From contig JAKEGR010000092.1 in assembly GCA_022615465.1 (NCBI GenBank), positions 1-10,496 of the forward strand: DNA of 10,496 nt. The letters run 5' to 3'. This stretch comes from Planctomycetota bacterium. GTDB taxonomy: Bacteria > Planctomycetota > Planctomycetia > Pirellulales > Lacipirellulaceae. The notes under the pieces were generated by a model that worked only from the letters and a program-made list of their open reading frames with translations, was not told the origin of the DNA and ran no database searches. Below are positions 1-6,379 of this stretch, piece by piece (the stretch's first letter is position 1; every line of letters begins with the position of its first letter). Position numbers and translations under genes: made by a program.

Positions 1-978
1 GGGAAGAGCGATGCTCCCAGCAGGGCCGTTATCGGCGAACATTATCTGTCAGGACGTAGTGCGTGGGGCAATGGCAGTTATCCCTACAATCAGTACAATC
101 TGGCCACGCCTCCCGACATGACGCGATTGTTTGCCATTCAAGTTGAGGGCAACCAAGGGACTGGCAAGGATTATCGGATTTATGAACAGGCCAGTACGCA
201 ATTTGCGCTATTGCTGAACAACGCGGTGGCCGCCGGCGGGTGGGGAATCGAGTTCTTTCATCAGACCGGGAAAGATTGGGAGAATCACTACTCCAATTGG
301 GACGCTGTCGATCGGAATGCCTACTATGAGCACCTGGATAACATCGTCAATAAGGTCCAATCCGGAGATGTCTGGCAGGATACGGTCGGAAACGTGAGCC
401 GCTACATTTATTCCCGCGACGCCGCAACGATTGCGGTGGATGCCATCACCGACACGACCATCGCGTTGCGAGTCGACGACATGTTGGATGACGGCTTATA
501 TTCTGTTCCGCTCACGGTCAACACATTGATTCCGGAAACCTGGTCGAACCGCCTGCGGGTCACGCACAACGGCGAACTCATTGGGCACACCGTGGTTGTC
601 GATCCGTCGTCCGGGTCCACGTATGCCAGGTACAATGTGATTGCCGATGGCGCGGCGGTCGACCTCCTGTTTGATCAGGTGCCGCCGGGGTGGGGATCGG
701 GCGACTACAATCTGAACGGCACGGTCGATGCGAGCGACTACACGCTCTGGCGAGACACCCTGGGGCAAACCGTGGAAGTCGGAAGCGGCGCCGATAGCAA
801 CCGGAACGGCCTAATTGACCAGGCCGACTACGATGTGTGGAAGGCCCGCTTCGGCGCGCAAGCACCCAGCGGCATGGGTGCCAGTTCGTCGACTGCCGTC
901 CCCGAACCCTCGGCCATGCTGTTGGCCGCGATGGCCGTGTTGCTGGTGGCTGCAAACAAGCCGCGCCGGCAACCCTAA
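1..978 (+). CDS. Polysaccharide deacetylase-like secreted protein with dockerin and PEP-CTERM tail (3' part only)
   Basis: The frame is open from the first base, so the gene starts outside the window; 325 residues and a TAA stop are visible. Visible residues 10-135 resemble the C-terminal half of a NodB/CE4-type polysaccharide deacetylase: an HYLSGR segment near residue 14, a GGWGIEFFHQ strand with a histidine at residue 87, then a conserved-looking stretch ending in SGDVWQDT and YIYSRDAAT. A beta-rich region follows. Next come two dockerin-type calcium-binding repeats (DYNLNGTVDASDY from residue 235, DSNRNGLIDQADY from 265). The C-terminus is a PEP-CTERM signal: VPEPS at 300-304, a hydrophobic helix, then a basic KPRRQP end. 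PEP-CTERM proteins are known to be exported and processed by exosortase. The likely role is N- or O-deacetylation of an extracellular or wall glycan (inference). The dockerin and sorting tail are clear; the catalytic family is less sure because the N-terminal metal-binding motifs lie outside the window. Confidence 0.7.
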   Translation, partial: GKSDAPSRAVIGEHYLSGRSAWGNGSYPYNQYNLATPPDMTRLFAIQVEGNQGTGKDYRIYEQASTQFALLLNNAVAAGGWGIEFFHQTGKDWENHYSNWDAVDRNAYYEHLDNIVNKVQSGDVWQDTVGNVSRYIYSRDAATIAVDAITDTTIALRVDDMLDDGLYSVPLTVNTLIPETWSNRLRVTHNGELIGHTVVVDPSSGSTYARYNVIADGAAVDLLFDQVPPGWGSGDYNLNGTVDASDYTLWRDTLGQTVEVGSGADSNRNGLIDQADYDVWKARFGAQAPSGMGASSSTAVPEPSAMLLAAMAVLLVAANKPRRQP

Positions 979-1003
979 CGCGGCCTGCGGTCGCAACCAA
1001 GAG

Positions 1004-1059
1004 GGAACGGCGTCTCTGGCGTTCCGAGAATGGCCCTACCGGCTGGGGACGGAAGTCCC
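1004..1059 (+). terminator. Two hairpins between the deacetylase and S1 genes; possible terminator
   Basis: Two perfect small hairpins lie 26-81 bases after the stop codon. The first pairs GGAACG (1004-1009) with CGTTCC (1020-1025) over a 10-base loop. The second pairs GGGAC (1046-1050) with GTCCC (1055-1059) around a GGAA tetraloop of the GNRA class. Neither is followed by a T-run, so a classical intrinsic terminator is not shown. Their place between a complete stop and the next promoter makes a 3'-end or termination role plausible but unproven. Confidence 0.3.
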
Positions 1060-1061
1060 GG

Positions 1062-1091
1062 TTGTTGACTTCGGGCCGATCCTGCTAGACT
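1062..1091 (+). promoter_or_regulatory. Probable sigma-70-type promoter with extended -10 for the S1-like gene
   Basis: A TG-C-TAGACT block (TG at 1083-1084, TAGACT at 1086-1091) matches an extended -10 element (TGnTATAAT) at four of six hexamer positions. Upstream, TTGTTG (1062-1067, 18-base spacer) or the better hexamer TTGACT (1065-1070, short 15-base spacer) can serve as -35. Transcription would start near 1098. This would make the ATG at 1092 untranslatable from this promoter and favours the ATG at 1146 for the downstream gene. The promoter may also feed thrS, whose start is only 25 bases after the S1 stop. Confidence 0.5.
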
Positions 1092-1145
1092 ATGGGGTTC
1101 CTGCAGAATTCCGTCAATTGTCGACACCCCACGGTGCTTTGCGTG

Positions 1146-2663
1146 ATGCTCCCCGATTCGTCCGACATCGACCTAACCCCCACCGATTCCCCCATTGCCA
1201 CCCGGGAGCAGCCGTCGCAGGTGTGCGATACGTCTCCGGAAGCAGCTCCTTTGGCAGCGACCGAGGGGGCGACAACGGCGATGCCCGCGGAGTCGCGTCC
1301 CAGCCAGCGGATCCAGATTGGCTCGCAGCGAGACGCCGGTGCCGCCCAGGAGGTGAAGGCGAAGCCGGTAATGCCGGCTGTCCCGGGCGACGTCAAGAAG
1401 GCGTCCAAGCAATACCCGCCGCCGAATATCCGCTCTCAGCTCTCGCCAGAACTGGACGCCGAATATCAAGCCGCCTTGGGGGATGTGTCGCTGGACGAAT
1501 TGCTCGACCAGGCCGGACTCGTCGCTCCAAGCGAAGAACTCGCGTCCGAAACACGTGTCACTTGCCGGGTTGCCAGCATCCATCGCGAGGATGTGTTTTT
1601 CGACCTGGGCGGAGGGCCGTATCAAGGCACGGTACCCCTCAAGCAATTCGATGAGCCACCGGTGGAAGGCAGCCAGATCGAACTCGTGGTTGTCCGATTC
1701 AACCTGGAAGAGGGCCTGTACGAACTTTCGCGGCCGACTGCGGCGGTCGATATTGGCAATTGGGATGAGGTTGAAGAAGGGCAGATCGTCGGAGTCACCG
1801 TCACCGGCAGCAACAAAGGCGGTCTCGAATGCCAAATTGCCGGATTGCGAGGCTTCATTCCGCTCGGTCAAGTTTCGCTCTACCGCATCGAGAATCCGGA
1901 GGAGTTCGTCGGCCAGCGGCTGGCTTGCGTCGTCACCGAGGCGAACCGCGACCGCCGCAACCTGGTCCTCAGTCATCGGGCGGTGATGGAACGCGAGCGG
2001 AACGAACAGCGCGAAAAGACGCTCAGCGAACTCGCCCCGGGCCAGATTCGCGAGGGTGTCGTCCGGAGCCTGAAGGATTTTGGGGCGTTCGTCGATCTTG
2101 GGGGCGTCGACGGTTTGATTCATATCAGCCAATTGAGTTGGGACCGCGTCGCGCATCCGAGCGAAGTCGTCGAGATCGGTCAGAAGGTCAAGGTCCGCAT
2201 CGAAAAATTCGATCCTGACACCGGCAAGGTGAGCCTGTCATATCGAGAGGTGGGCGAAAGCCCGTGGGAAAAGGTAGATCAAAAATATCCGGTCGGATTG
2301 CGAGTGACCGGCAGCGTGTCGCGGATCATGGATTTTGGTGCATTTGTGAAAATTGAGCCGGGCGTCGAAGGACTGGTCCACATCTCCGAATTGGGTCACG
2401 GCCGTGTGTTTCGCGTGGCTGACGTAGTGAGCGAAGGGCAGCAGGTGGAAGTGAAGGTGCTGTCAGTCGATCGCGAAAAACAGCGGATCAGTTTGTCGTT
2501 AAAAGCCCTGCTGGAGAAGCCTGTGAAAGAGGACGAGAAGAAGATATCCGACGAGGACCTTGAGCCGCCCGCGGATGCTCCCAAGCCGCCGAAGAAGGCA
2601 ACTCACCTCAAGGGCGGCATTGGCGGCCCTTCGGGGGGCGAGAAATTTGGATTGAATTGGTAA
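1146..2663 (+). CDS. Ribosomal protein S1-like protein with four S1 RNA-binding domains
   Basis: The product has 505 residues from the ATG at 1146. It starts with an acidic/polar, probably disordered N-terminus of about 130 residues, followed by four S1 (OB-fold) domains at about 137-196, 211-279, 299-367 and 384-453. Domains 3 and 4 carry the textbook core ([22 protein letters not shown] and [19 protein letters not shown]). Domains 1 and 2 are more divergent, as in true S1 proteins, where the N-terminal domains hold the protein on the ribosome. A lysine/glutamate linker then leads to a Gly-rich tail ending KFGLNW. E. coli S1 has six domains; four-domain versions are common in other phyla. 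Expected role: binding mRNA at the 30S subunit. The frame also opens with an ATG at 1092, adding 18 residues, but that ATG abuts a good -10 element, so I chose 1146. No strong Shine-Dalgarno precedes either start. A later in-frame ATG at 1281 is also possible, since the first 45 residues are low in complexity. thrS follows after 25 bases, suggesting co-transcription. Confidence 0.88.
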   Translation: MLPDSSDIDLTPTDSPIATREQPSQVCDTSPEAAPLAATEGATTAMPAESRPSQRIQIGSQRDAGAAQEVKAKPVMPAVPGDVKKASKQYPPPNIRSQLSPELDAEYQAALGDVSLDELLDQAGLVAPSEELASETRVTCRVASIHREDVFFDLGGGPYQGTVPLKQFDEPPVEGSQIELVVVRFNLEEGLYELSRPTAAVDIGNWDEVEEGQIVGVTVTGSNKGGLECQIAGLRGFIPLGQVSLYRIENPEEFVGQRLACVVTEANRDRRNLVLSHRAVMERERNEQREKTLSELAPGQIREGVVRSLKDFGAFVDLGGVDGLIHISQLSWDRVAHPSEVVEIGQKVKVRIEKFDPDTGKVSLSYREVGESPWEKVDQKYPVGLRVTGSVSRIMDFGAFVKIEPGVEGLVHISELGHGRVFRVADVVSEGQQVEVKVLSVDREKQRISLSLKALLEKPVKEDEKKISDEDLEPPADAPKPPKKATHLKGGIGGPSGGEKFGLNW

Positions 2664-2688
2664 CCGCCCACTACGCGAACTTTCCGCC

Positions 2689-4725
2689 ATGCCCTCCACC
2701 TCCACGACAGCAAACTCACTTACGGTCATCCTGCCCGACGGCAGTCGGAAGCAATACGAACGGCCGGTCACCCCATACGACGTGGCGGCCGAGATCGGCC
2801 CGGGCCTGGCGAAGGCAGCCGTGCTGGCCGAGGTAGATGGCCAGCCGGTCGATCTCGGCAGTCCGCTGCCACGGCAGGGCGATGTGCGGCTGCGTCTGCT
2901 AACGAAAAAGGACCCTGAGTCGCTGGCCGTCATGCGGCATAGTTGCGCCCACGTGATGGCGCAGGCCGTGATGCGGCTGTTCGATGGTGTGCAGCTTGCC
3001 TTCGGCCCGACCACCGCAACCGGTTTCTACTACGATTTTGCCCTGTCCCACCCGCTCTCGGAGGATGATTTTCCGCGAATCGAGGCTGAGATGCAGCAGA
3101 TCATCCAAGCCAACGAGCGGTTTGAGCGGATTGAGATGCCGCGAGGCGAGGCAATTCAGTTGTGCGCCGAACTGGGTCAGGATTTCAAGGTCGAGCACCT
3201 TCAAACCGGCCTGGGCGAGGAGCAGTCCGTGTCGTTCTACCGGCAGGGGGAATTCATCGACCTGTGCCGCGGCCGGCACATTCCCAGCACCGGCCACCTT
3301 GGCACGGCCTTCAAGCTCCTCTCGGTCGCCGGCGCGTACTGGAAGGGCGACTCCTCGCGGGAACAACTCCAGCGGCTGTATGCCACCGCCTACTTCGACA
3401 AGAAGGAACTCGATGCCCACATCAGCCAACTCGAAGAAGCCCGCCGGCGCGATCACCGCGTTCTCGGCAAGCAATTGGAGCTATTTACCATCAATCAGAC
3501 GGTTGGTTCCGGCCTGATCCTCTGGCTTCCCAAGGGGGCGATCATCCGCCAGACGCTGGAGGATTATCTCAGGGGCGAACTCCGCCGTCGCGGCTATCAG
3601 GCCGTGTTCACACCGAACATCGGCCGTGTCGAACTCTACCAGATTTCCGGCCACTTTCCGTATTACAGCGACAGCCAGTTTGCGCCGATCGACCTGGGCG
3701 ACGGCGAGCGGTATCTGCTCAAGCCGATGAACTGTCCGCACCATATCATGATTTATAAGTCGAAGCCGCGCAGCTATCGCGATCTGCCCGTGCGCCTGGC
3801 CGAGTTCGGCACGGTGTATCGCTACGAACAGTCGGGCGAACTGTCCGGCTTGACTCGGGTGCGCGGTTTTACCCAGGACGACGCCCACATCTTTTGTACC
3901 GAAGAACAAGTGGCCGACGAGTTCCGCGGCTGTTTGGAAATGACTCAAACCGTGCTCGCCGCGTTGGGGATGAATGACTATCGCGTGCGGCTTGGTTTCC
4001 GCGATACGCAGAGTGACAAATACGTGGGCGGGAAAGAGGTTTGGGATCGGGCCGAGTCGGCCCTCCAGGCGGTGTGCGAATCGCTGAATCTGCCCAAGAT
4101 GTCGATCGAGCCGGGCGAGGCGGCGTTCTACGGCCCGAAGGCCGACTTCGTGGTGACCGACTGCATCGGCCGGGAGTGGCAACTCGGCACCGTGCAGCTT
4201 GATTACAACCTGCCCAGCACAGAGCGATTCGCACTGGAATACATCGGCCCCGATAATCAGCCGCACCGGCCGGTGATGATCCACCGCGCGCCGCTCGGCT
4301 CGATGGAGCGGTTCGTTGGCGTGTTGATCGAGCACTTTGCCGGGGCCTTCCCGCTCTGGCTCGCTCCGGAACAGGTCCGCGTGTTGACGGTAAGCGAAAA
4401 ATCGGAAGGGTACGGGCGAGAAGTCGAGCAGCGACTTGCGGCGGCCGACCTGCGAGTAGCGGGCGATTATCGCGGCGCAAAACTAGGTGCCAAGGTCCGC
4501 GACGCCCAGGTGGAACTCATCCCCTACATGTTTGTTGTGGGCGAGAAAGATCGCGAAGCCGGCACCGTCACGGTACGCGATCGGATCGAGGGGGATCTTG
4601 GTGCCATGCCGTTCGACGCGGCAATCGCCAAGCTCCGCGCCGAGATCGACGCCAAAACGGTCCGCCAAGTGGCTGAACGGTCCGCAGTTGCCGTTGCCGA
4701 TTGTGAGAACCAGCATGAGTATTAA
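2689..4725 (+). CDS. thrS: Threonyl-tRNA synthetase
   Basis: This class II synthetase makes Thr-tRNA(Thr) from threonine, ATP and tRNA in the cytoplasm. At 678 residues it is slightly longer than the usual 640 or so, with all standard domains in order. The N-terminal TGS domain spans about 10-72. The editing domain follows, with the HxxxH pair (H84, H88 in HSCAH) and the matching C193/H197 in CRGRH, which hydrolyse Ser-tRNA(Thr). The catalytic core spans about 260-555. Zinc and threonine ligands are C349 (MNCP), H400 (DDAHIF) and H532 (IHR); motif 2 is around [12 protein letters not shown] with R378, and motif 3 includes GSMERF with R541. The anticodon-binding domain spans about 560-655 (VGEKD, VTVRDR). 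The start is the first ATG in the frame, and no clear Shine-Dalgarno precedes it. The gene sits between the S1-like gene and infC, the conserved bacterial position. Everything needed for activity and editing is present. Confidence 0.97.
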   Translation: MPSTSTTANSLTVILPDGSRKQYERPVTPYDVAAEIGPGLAKAAVLAEVDGQPVDLGSPLPRQGDVRLRLLTKKDPESLAVMRHSCAHVMAQAVMRLFDGVQLAFGPTTATGFYYDFALSHPLSEDDFPRIEAEMQQIIQANERFERIEMPRGEAIQLCAELGQDFKVEHLQTGLGEEQSVSFYRQGEFIDLCRGRHIPSTGHLGTAFKLLSVAGAYWKGDSSREQLQRLYATAYFDKKELDAHISQLEEARRRDHRVLGKQLELFTINQTVGSGLILWLPKGAIIRQTLEDYLRGELRRRGYQAVFTPNIGRVELYQISGHFPYYSDSQFAPIDLGDGERYLLKPMNCPHHIMIYKSKPRSYRDLPVRLAEFGTVYRYEQSGELSGLTRVRGFTQDDAHIFCTEEQVADEFRGCLEMTQTVLAALGMNDYRVRLGFRDTQSDKYVGGKEVWDRAESALQAVCESLNLPKMSIEPGEAAFYGPKADFVVTDCIGREWQLGTVQLDYNLPSTERFALEYIGPDNQPHRPVMIHRAPLGSMERFVGVLIEHFAGAFPLWLAPEQVRVLTVSEKSEGYGREVEQRLAAADLRVAGDYRGAKLGAKVRDAQVELIPYMFVVGEKDREAGTVTVRDRIEGDLGAMPFDAAIAKLRAEIDAKTVRQVAERSAVAVADCENQHEY

Positions 4726-4790
4726 CGAGGGCGTTTATCCTGTCCGATAAGAACCAGGTACGATTGAGCGGGAAAGTCCGGCCAAGATGG

Positions 4791-4819
4791 TTGACGAACG
4801 CCTACGGCGCAGGCAAGAT
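4791..4819 (+). promoter_or_regulatory. Weak candidate promoter in the thrS-infC spacer
   Basis: TTGACG (4791-4796) is a five-of-six -35 hexamer. A 17-base spacer leads to CAAGAT (4814-4819), which matches the -10 consensus at only three positions. Many bacteria have a promoter of their own before infC, and the 173-base spacer has room for one. The -10 is poor, so this is tentative. Confidence 0.22.
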
Positions 4820-4841
4820 TCTACTGTCGGAATGTCTAAAT

Positions 4842-4862
4842 AGCTCGCACCGCTTGCGAGTT
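4842..4862 (+). promoter_or_regulatory. Stem-loop in the infC leader
   Basis: CTCGCA (4844-4849) pairs with TGCGAG (4855-4860) around the loop CCGCT, and a G-U and an A-U pair extend the stem to 8 base pairs. It ends 23 bases before the infC Shine-Dalgarno sequence. Only three T residues follow (4861-4863), so it is a poor intrinsic terminator. It may be a leader structure for translational control of infC, an attenuator, or the thrS 3' end; the sequence does not decide. Confidence 0.4.
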
Positions 4863-4885
4863 TCATGTTGAACCCCAACCCCAAT

Positions 4886-4901
4886 AGGAGACGTTGCCAT
4901 C
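4886..4901 (+). promoter_or_regulatory. infC ribosome binding site and AUC start codon
   Basis: AGGAG at 4886-4890 lies exactly 8 bases before an ATC at 4899-4901, in frame with IF-3. Upstream in the same frame a TGA at 4869-4871 closes the reading frame. Between it and the body of the protein there is no ATG or TTG; the only candidates are ATA (4884), ATC (4899), ATC (4905) and GTG (4917). The GTG lies 26 bases beyond the Shine-Dalgarno core, which is too far. IF-3 genes are known to start with AUU in E. coli and AUC in Myxococcus, where IF-3 itself discriminates against the rare start and so represses its own synthesis. Confidence 0.72.
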
Positions 4902-5408
4902 GCCATCGACCGCAAAGTGCAACGGATTAACGAACAAATCCGCATTACGCCGATCCGCGTGGTCGGCCAGGACGGATCCCAACTGGGCGTCATCGAAACC
5001 GCCGGGGCTTTGCAGCAGGCTCGCGAAGCCGGACTCGATCTGGTGGAAGTGGCGCCGCAGGAAAAGCCGCCTGTTTGCCGGATTATGGATTACGGCAAGT
5101 TCAAGTACCAGCAGAAGAAGCGGCAGCACAAGAGCCATGCCCACCAGAGCAAGAATAAAGAAATCCGCCTCCGGCCCAAAATCGGCGAGCACGATTTGGT
5201 GACCAAGATCAATCGGGCCAGGGAGTTTCTCGGCCAAAAGGATAAGGTCGTTTTCTCGGTCGTTTTTCGTGGTCGAGAGAATGCCCATGTCGACGAAGGC
5301 TACAAGGTGGTTGGCCGGATCGTCCAGGAACTTAGCGATTTGGCCAAGGTGGAGCATCCGCCTTCGATGCAAGGTCGCCGCATCGTGGCGATTTTCGCGC
5401 CGAAGTAA
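4899..5408 (+). CDS. infC: Translation initiation factor IF-3
   Basis: IF-3 binds the 30S subunit, keeps it apart from 50S and checks the start codon and initiator tRNA. From the AUC start at 4899 the product has 169 residues, a normal length. The N-terminal domain covers about 8-80, with RINEQIR near residue 9 and the IF-3 family signature [14 protein letters not shown] at 61-74. A basic, histidine- and lysine-rich linker (about 72-88) leads to the C-terminal 30S-binding domain (about 88-169; [14 protein letters not shown], then FRGRE and a terminal IFAPK). A GTG start at 4917 would give 163 residues but would cut the N-terminus and has no ribosome binding site at workable distance. The gene lies between thrS and rpmI, as in E. 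coli. The rare start with a strong Shine-Dalgarno suggests negative autoregulation by IF-3. Confidence 0.95.
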   Translation: MAIDRKVQRINEQIRITPIRVVGQDGSQLGVIETAGALQQAREAGLDLVEVAPQEKPPVCRIMDYGKFKYQQKKRQHKSHAHQSKNKEIRLRPKIGEHDLVTKINRAREFLGQKDKVVFSVVFRGRENAHVDEGYKVVGRIVQELSDLAKVEHPPSMQGRRIVAIFAPK

Positions 5409-5441
5409 TCATGGAAGCCCCCTTTCCCTCGGCCTCGATCA

Positions 5442-5477
5442 GCGGTACGATACGGGATTGTATTGCCTATTGACCGC
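5442..5477 (+). promoter_or_regulatory. Bulged stem-loop in the infC-rpmI spacer
   Basis: GCGGT (5442-5446) can pair with ACCGC (5473-5477). Inside it CGATAC (5448-5453) pairs with GTATTG (5460-5465, one G-U) around the loop GGGATT. The 3' side carries a seven-base bulge and the 5' side a single bulged A. The 128-base spacer between infC and rpmI is longer than a plain operon gap needs. In E. coli, L20 represses rpmI translation by binding RNA structures in this region, so a similar role is conceivable here (inference). No covariation evidence is available from one sequence. Confidence 0.3.
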
Positions 5478-5536
5478 GAAGATCGGCGTTGCGCGCCGTG
5501 GTTGTTGACGCCAGCCTGGCAGATAAGACGATACCC

Positions 5537-5740
5537 ATGCCCAAGCAGAAGACTCACAAAGGAACCCGAAAGCGATTCCGTTTGTCGGCCACGGGGAAGG
5601 TGAAGCACCGTTCGGCCGGCACGAGCCATCTGGCCGCCCGGATGAGCAAGAAGCGCAAGCGGCAGCTCCGTGGCACCGATACCCTTTCGACCGCCAACAC
5701 GTCCGCGATCAAGAAAGCACTGGCCGGCAATAGCTACTAG
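5537..5740 (+). CDS. rpmI: 50S ribosomal protein L35
   Basis: The product is a 67-residue, strongly basic protein starting [14 protein letters not shown]. It contains the family's HKG...[13 protein letters not shown] region, a central [16 protein letters not shown] segment and the terminal alpha-helical part. L35 is a small late-assembling protein of the 50S subunit. The frame stays open upstream to a TTG at 5489, giving 83 residues, but the extra 16 residues have no counterpart in L35, whose usual length is about 65, and the family begins at the MPK(Q/M)KT motif. The Shine-Dalgarno is weak. It follows infC by 128 bases and precedes rplT by 178 bases, both wide for this operon. Confidence 0.96.
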   Translation: MPKQKTHKGTRKRFRLSATGKVKHRSAGTSHLAARMSKKRKRQLRGTDTLSTANTSAIKKALAGNSY

Positions 5741-5754
5741 GCTCCTGCGGTTCA

Positions 5755-5825
5755 GACGGCTCGACAGGCGTCGCCGGTCGGCCTCGCCCTCCCAAGCTGG
5801 AAGCCTCGCGTTTCCAGAAGCAGTA
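5755..5825 (+). repeat. Structured, probably dispersed repeat in the rpmI-rplT spacer
   Basis: This stretch holds two consecutive hairpins. CGAC (5762-5765) plus GGC (5767-5769) pair with GCC plus GTCG (5773-5780), with one A/G mismatch. CTGGAAGC (5797-5804) pairs with GCGTTTCCAG (5810-5817) through an 8-base-pair stem with one G-U and a CTCGC loop. The motifs GGCTCGACAGG, CCTCGCCCTCCC and GCTGGAAGCC resemble intergenic repeats I recall from planctomycete genomes; this is recollection, not a search. An inserted repeat would explain the unusual spacer length. An alternative is an L20-binding regulatory structure ahead of rplT. Confidence 0.4.
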
Positions 5826-5839
5826 CACAACACGAACAA

Positions 5840-5885
5840 GCCCGCCGGGCACACGCAACTCCTGCCGCGCAATTTGCTGCAGGGG
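5840..5885 (+). promoter_or_regulatory. Hairpins just upstream of rplT
   Basis: GCCC (5840-5843) pairs with GGGC (5847-5850). A longer stem then pairs CTCCTGC (5859-5865) with GCAGGGG (5879-5885), including one T-G pair, with an inner GCA/TGC stem in the loop. The second stem ends 19 bases before the rplT Shine-Dalgarno sequence. The position suits translational control of rplT or simply the end of the repeat-bearing insertion. No homology supports either. Confidence 0.28.
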
Positions 5886-5918
5886 CCTGGGCGAGCACGA
5901 CGATGAGGGGTTCCTGAA

Positions 5919-6272
5919 ATGCGAACCACGATCGGCGTCGCACGGCGACGCAAGAAGAATCGGCTGTTCAAGAAGGCCAAGGGCTATGTCGGCGGCCGTC
6001 GCCGGCTGTTGCGGACTGTCAAAGAGACGCTCGTCCGGGCCGAGGCGTTTGCGTTTCGCGATCGGCGGGCACGCAAACGCGAGTTCCGCAAGCTGTGGAT
6101 TATCCGCATCAACGCGGCCTGCCGCGAACGGGGCATGCGGTACAGCGAATTCATCGCCGGCCTGAACAAGGCGGCGATCGAGTTGGACCGCAAAACGCTT
6201 TCCGAGATGGCGATCCACGACCCGGCTGCGTTCGATGCGGTCGTCGAGAAGGCAAAGGCCGCGAACGCCTAA
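5919..6272 (+). CDS. rplT: 50S ribosomal protein L20
   Basis: The protein has 117 residues, the exact family length. It starts [23 protein letters not shown], with the long basic N-terminal helix that threads into 23S rRNA, then the [26 protein letters not shown] segment, and a globular C-terminal domain containing [24 protein letters not shown] and [15 protein letters not shown]20 is essential early in 50S assembly and in several bacteria represses its own operon through its C-terminal domain. A GAGGGG Shine-Dalgarno at 5905-5910 lies 8 bases before the ATG, better than the sites ahead of most genes here. pheS follows after 107 bases, matching the E. coli order. Confidence 0.97.
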   Translation: MRTTIGVARRRKKNRLFKKAKGYVGGRRRLLRTVKETLVRAEAFAFRDRRARKREFRKLWIIRINAACRERGMRYSEFIAGLNKAAIELDRKTLSEMAIHDPAAFDAVVEKAKAANA

Positions 6273-6379
6273 AGCCGCGACCGTTGGCTGGTCTGCATTC
6301 CGGGGAGCTGCGCTCGCCGGTGTTCGGATCGGAGTAGCGATTCGGCGATTTCTTGGTTTCCGTTTTCGGTAAGCGTGTT

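Noticed and set aside
815..1654. 279-codon + strand frame bridging the deacetylase end and the S1 start
   Set aside because: Arg/Pro-rich, low-complexity product overlapping two well-supported genes in another frame; it also runs through the promoter at 1062-1091.
1173..2156. 327-codon open frame on the - strand
   Set aside because: It lies opposite the S1-like gene, whose four recognisable S1 domains show that the + strand is coding. Long antisense frames are expected in GC-rich DNA.
3481..4335. 284-codon - strand frame inside thrS
   Set aside because: Antisense shadow of the ThrRS catalytic core, with no recognisable domain.
4917..4919. GTG as the infC start
   Set aside because: It has no Shine-Dalgarno at useful distance and would leave the perfectly placed AGGAG and the AUC start unexplained.
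5505..5533. TTGACG as a -35 element before rpmI
   Set aside because: No acceptable -10 lies at 16-18 bases, and the start codon follows almost at once.
5489..5536. N-terminal extension of L35 from the TTG at 5489
   Set aside because: The extra residues have no match to L35, and the family starts at MPKQKT.
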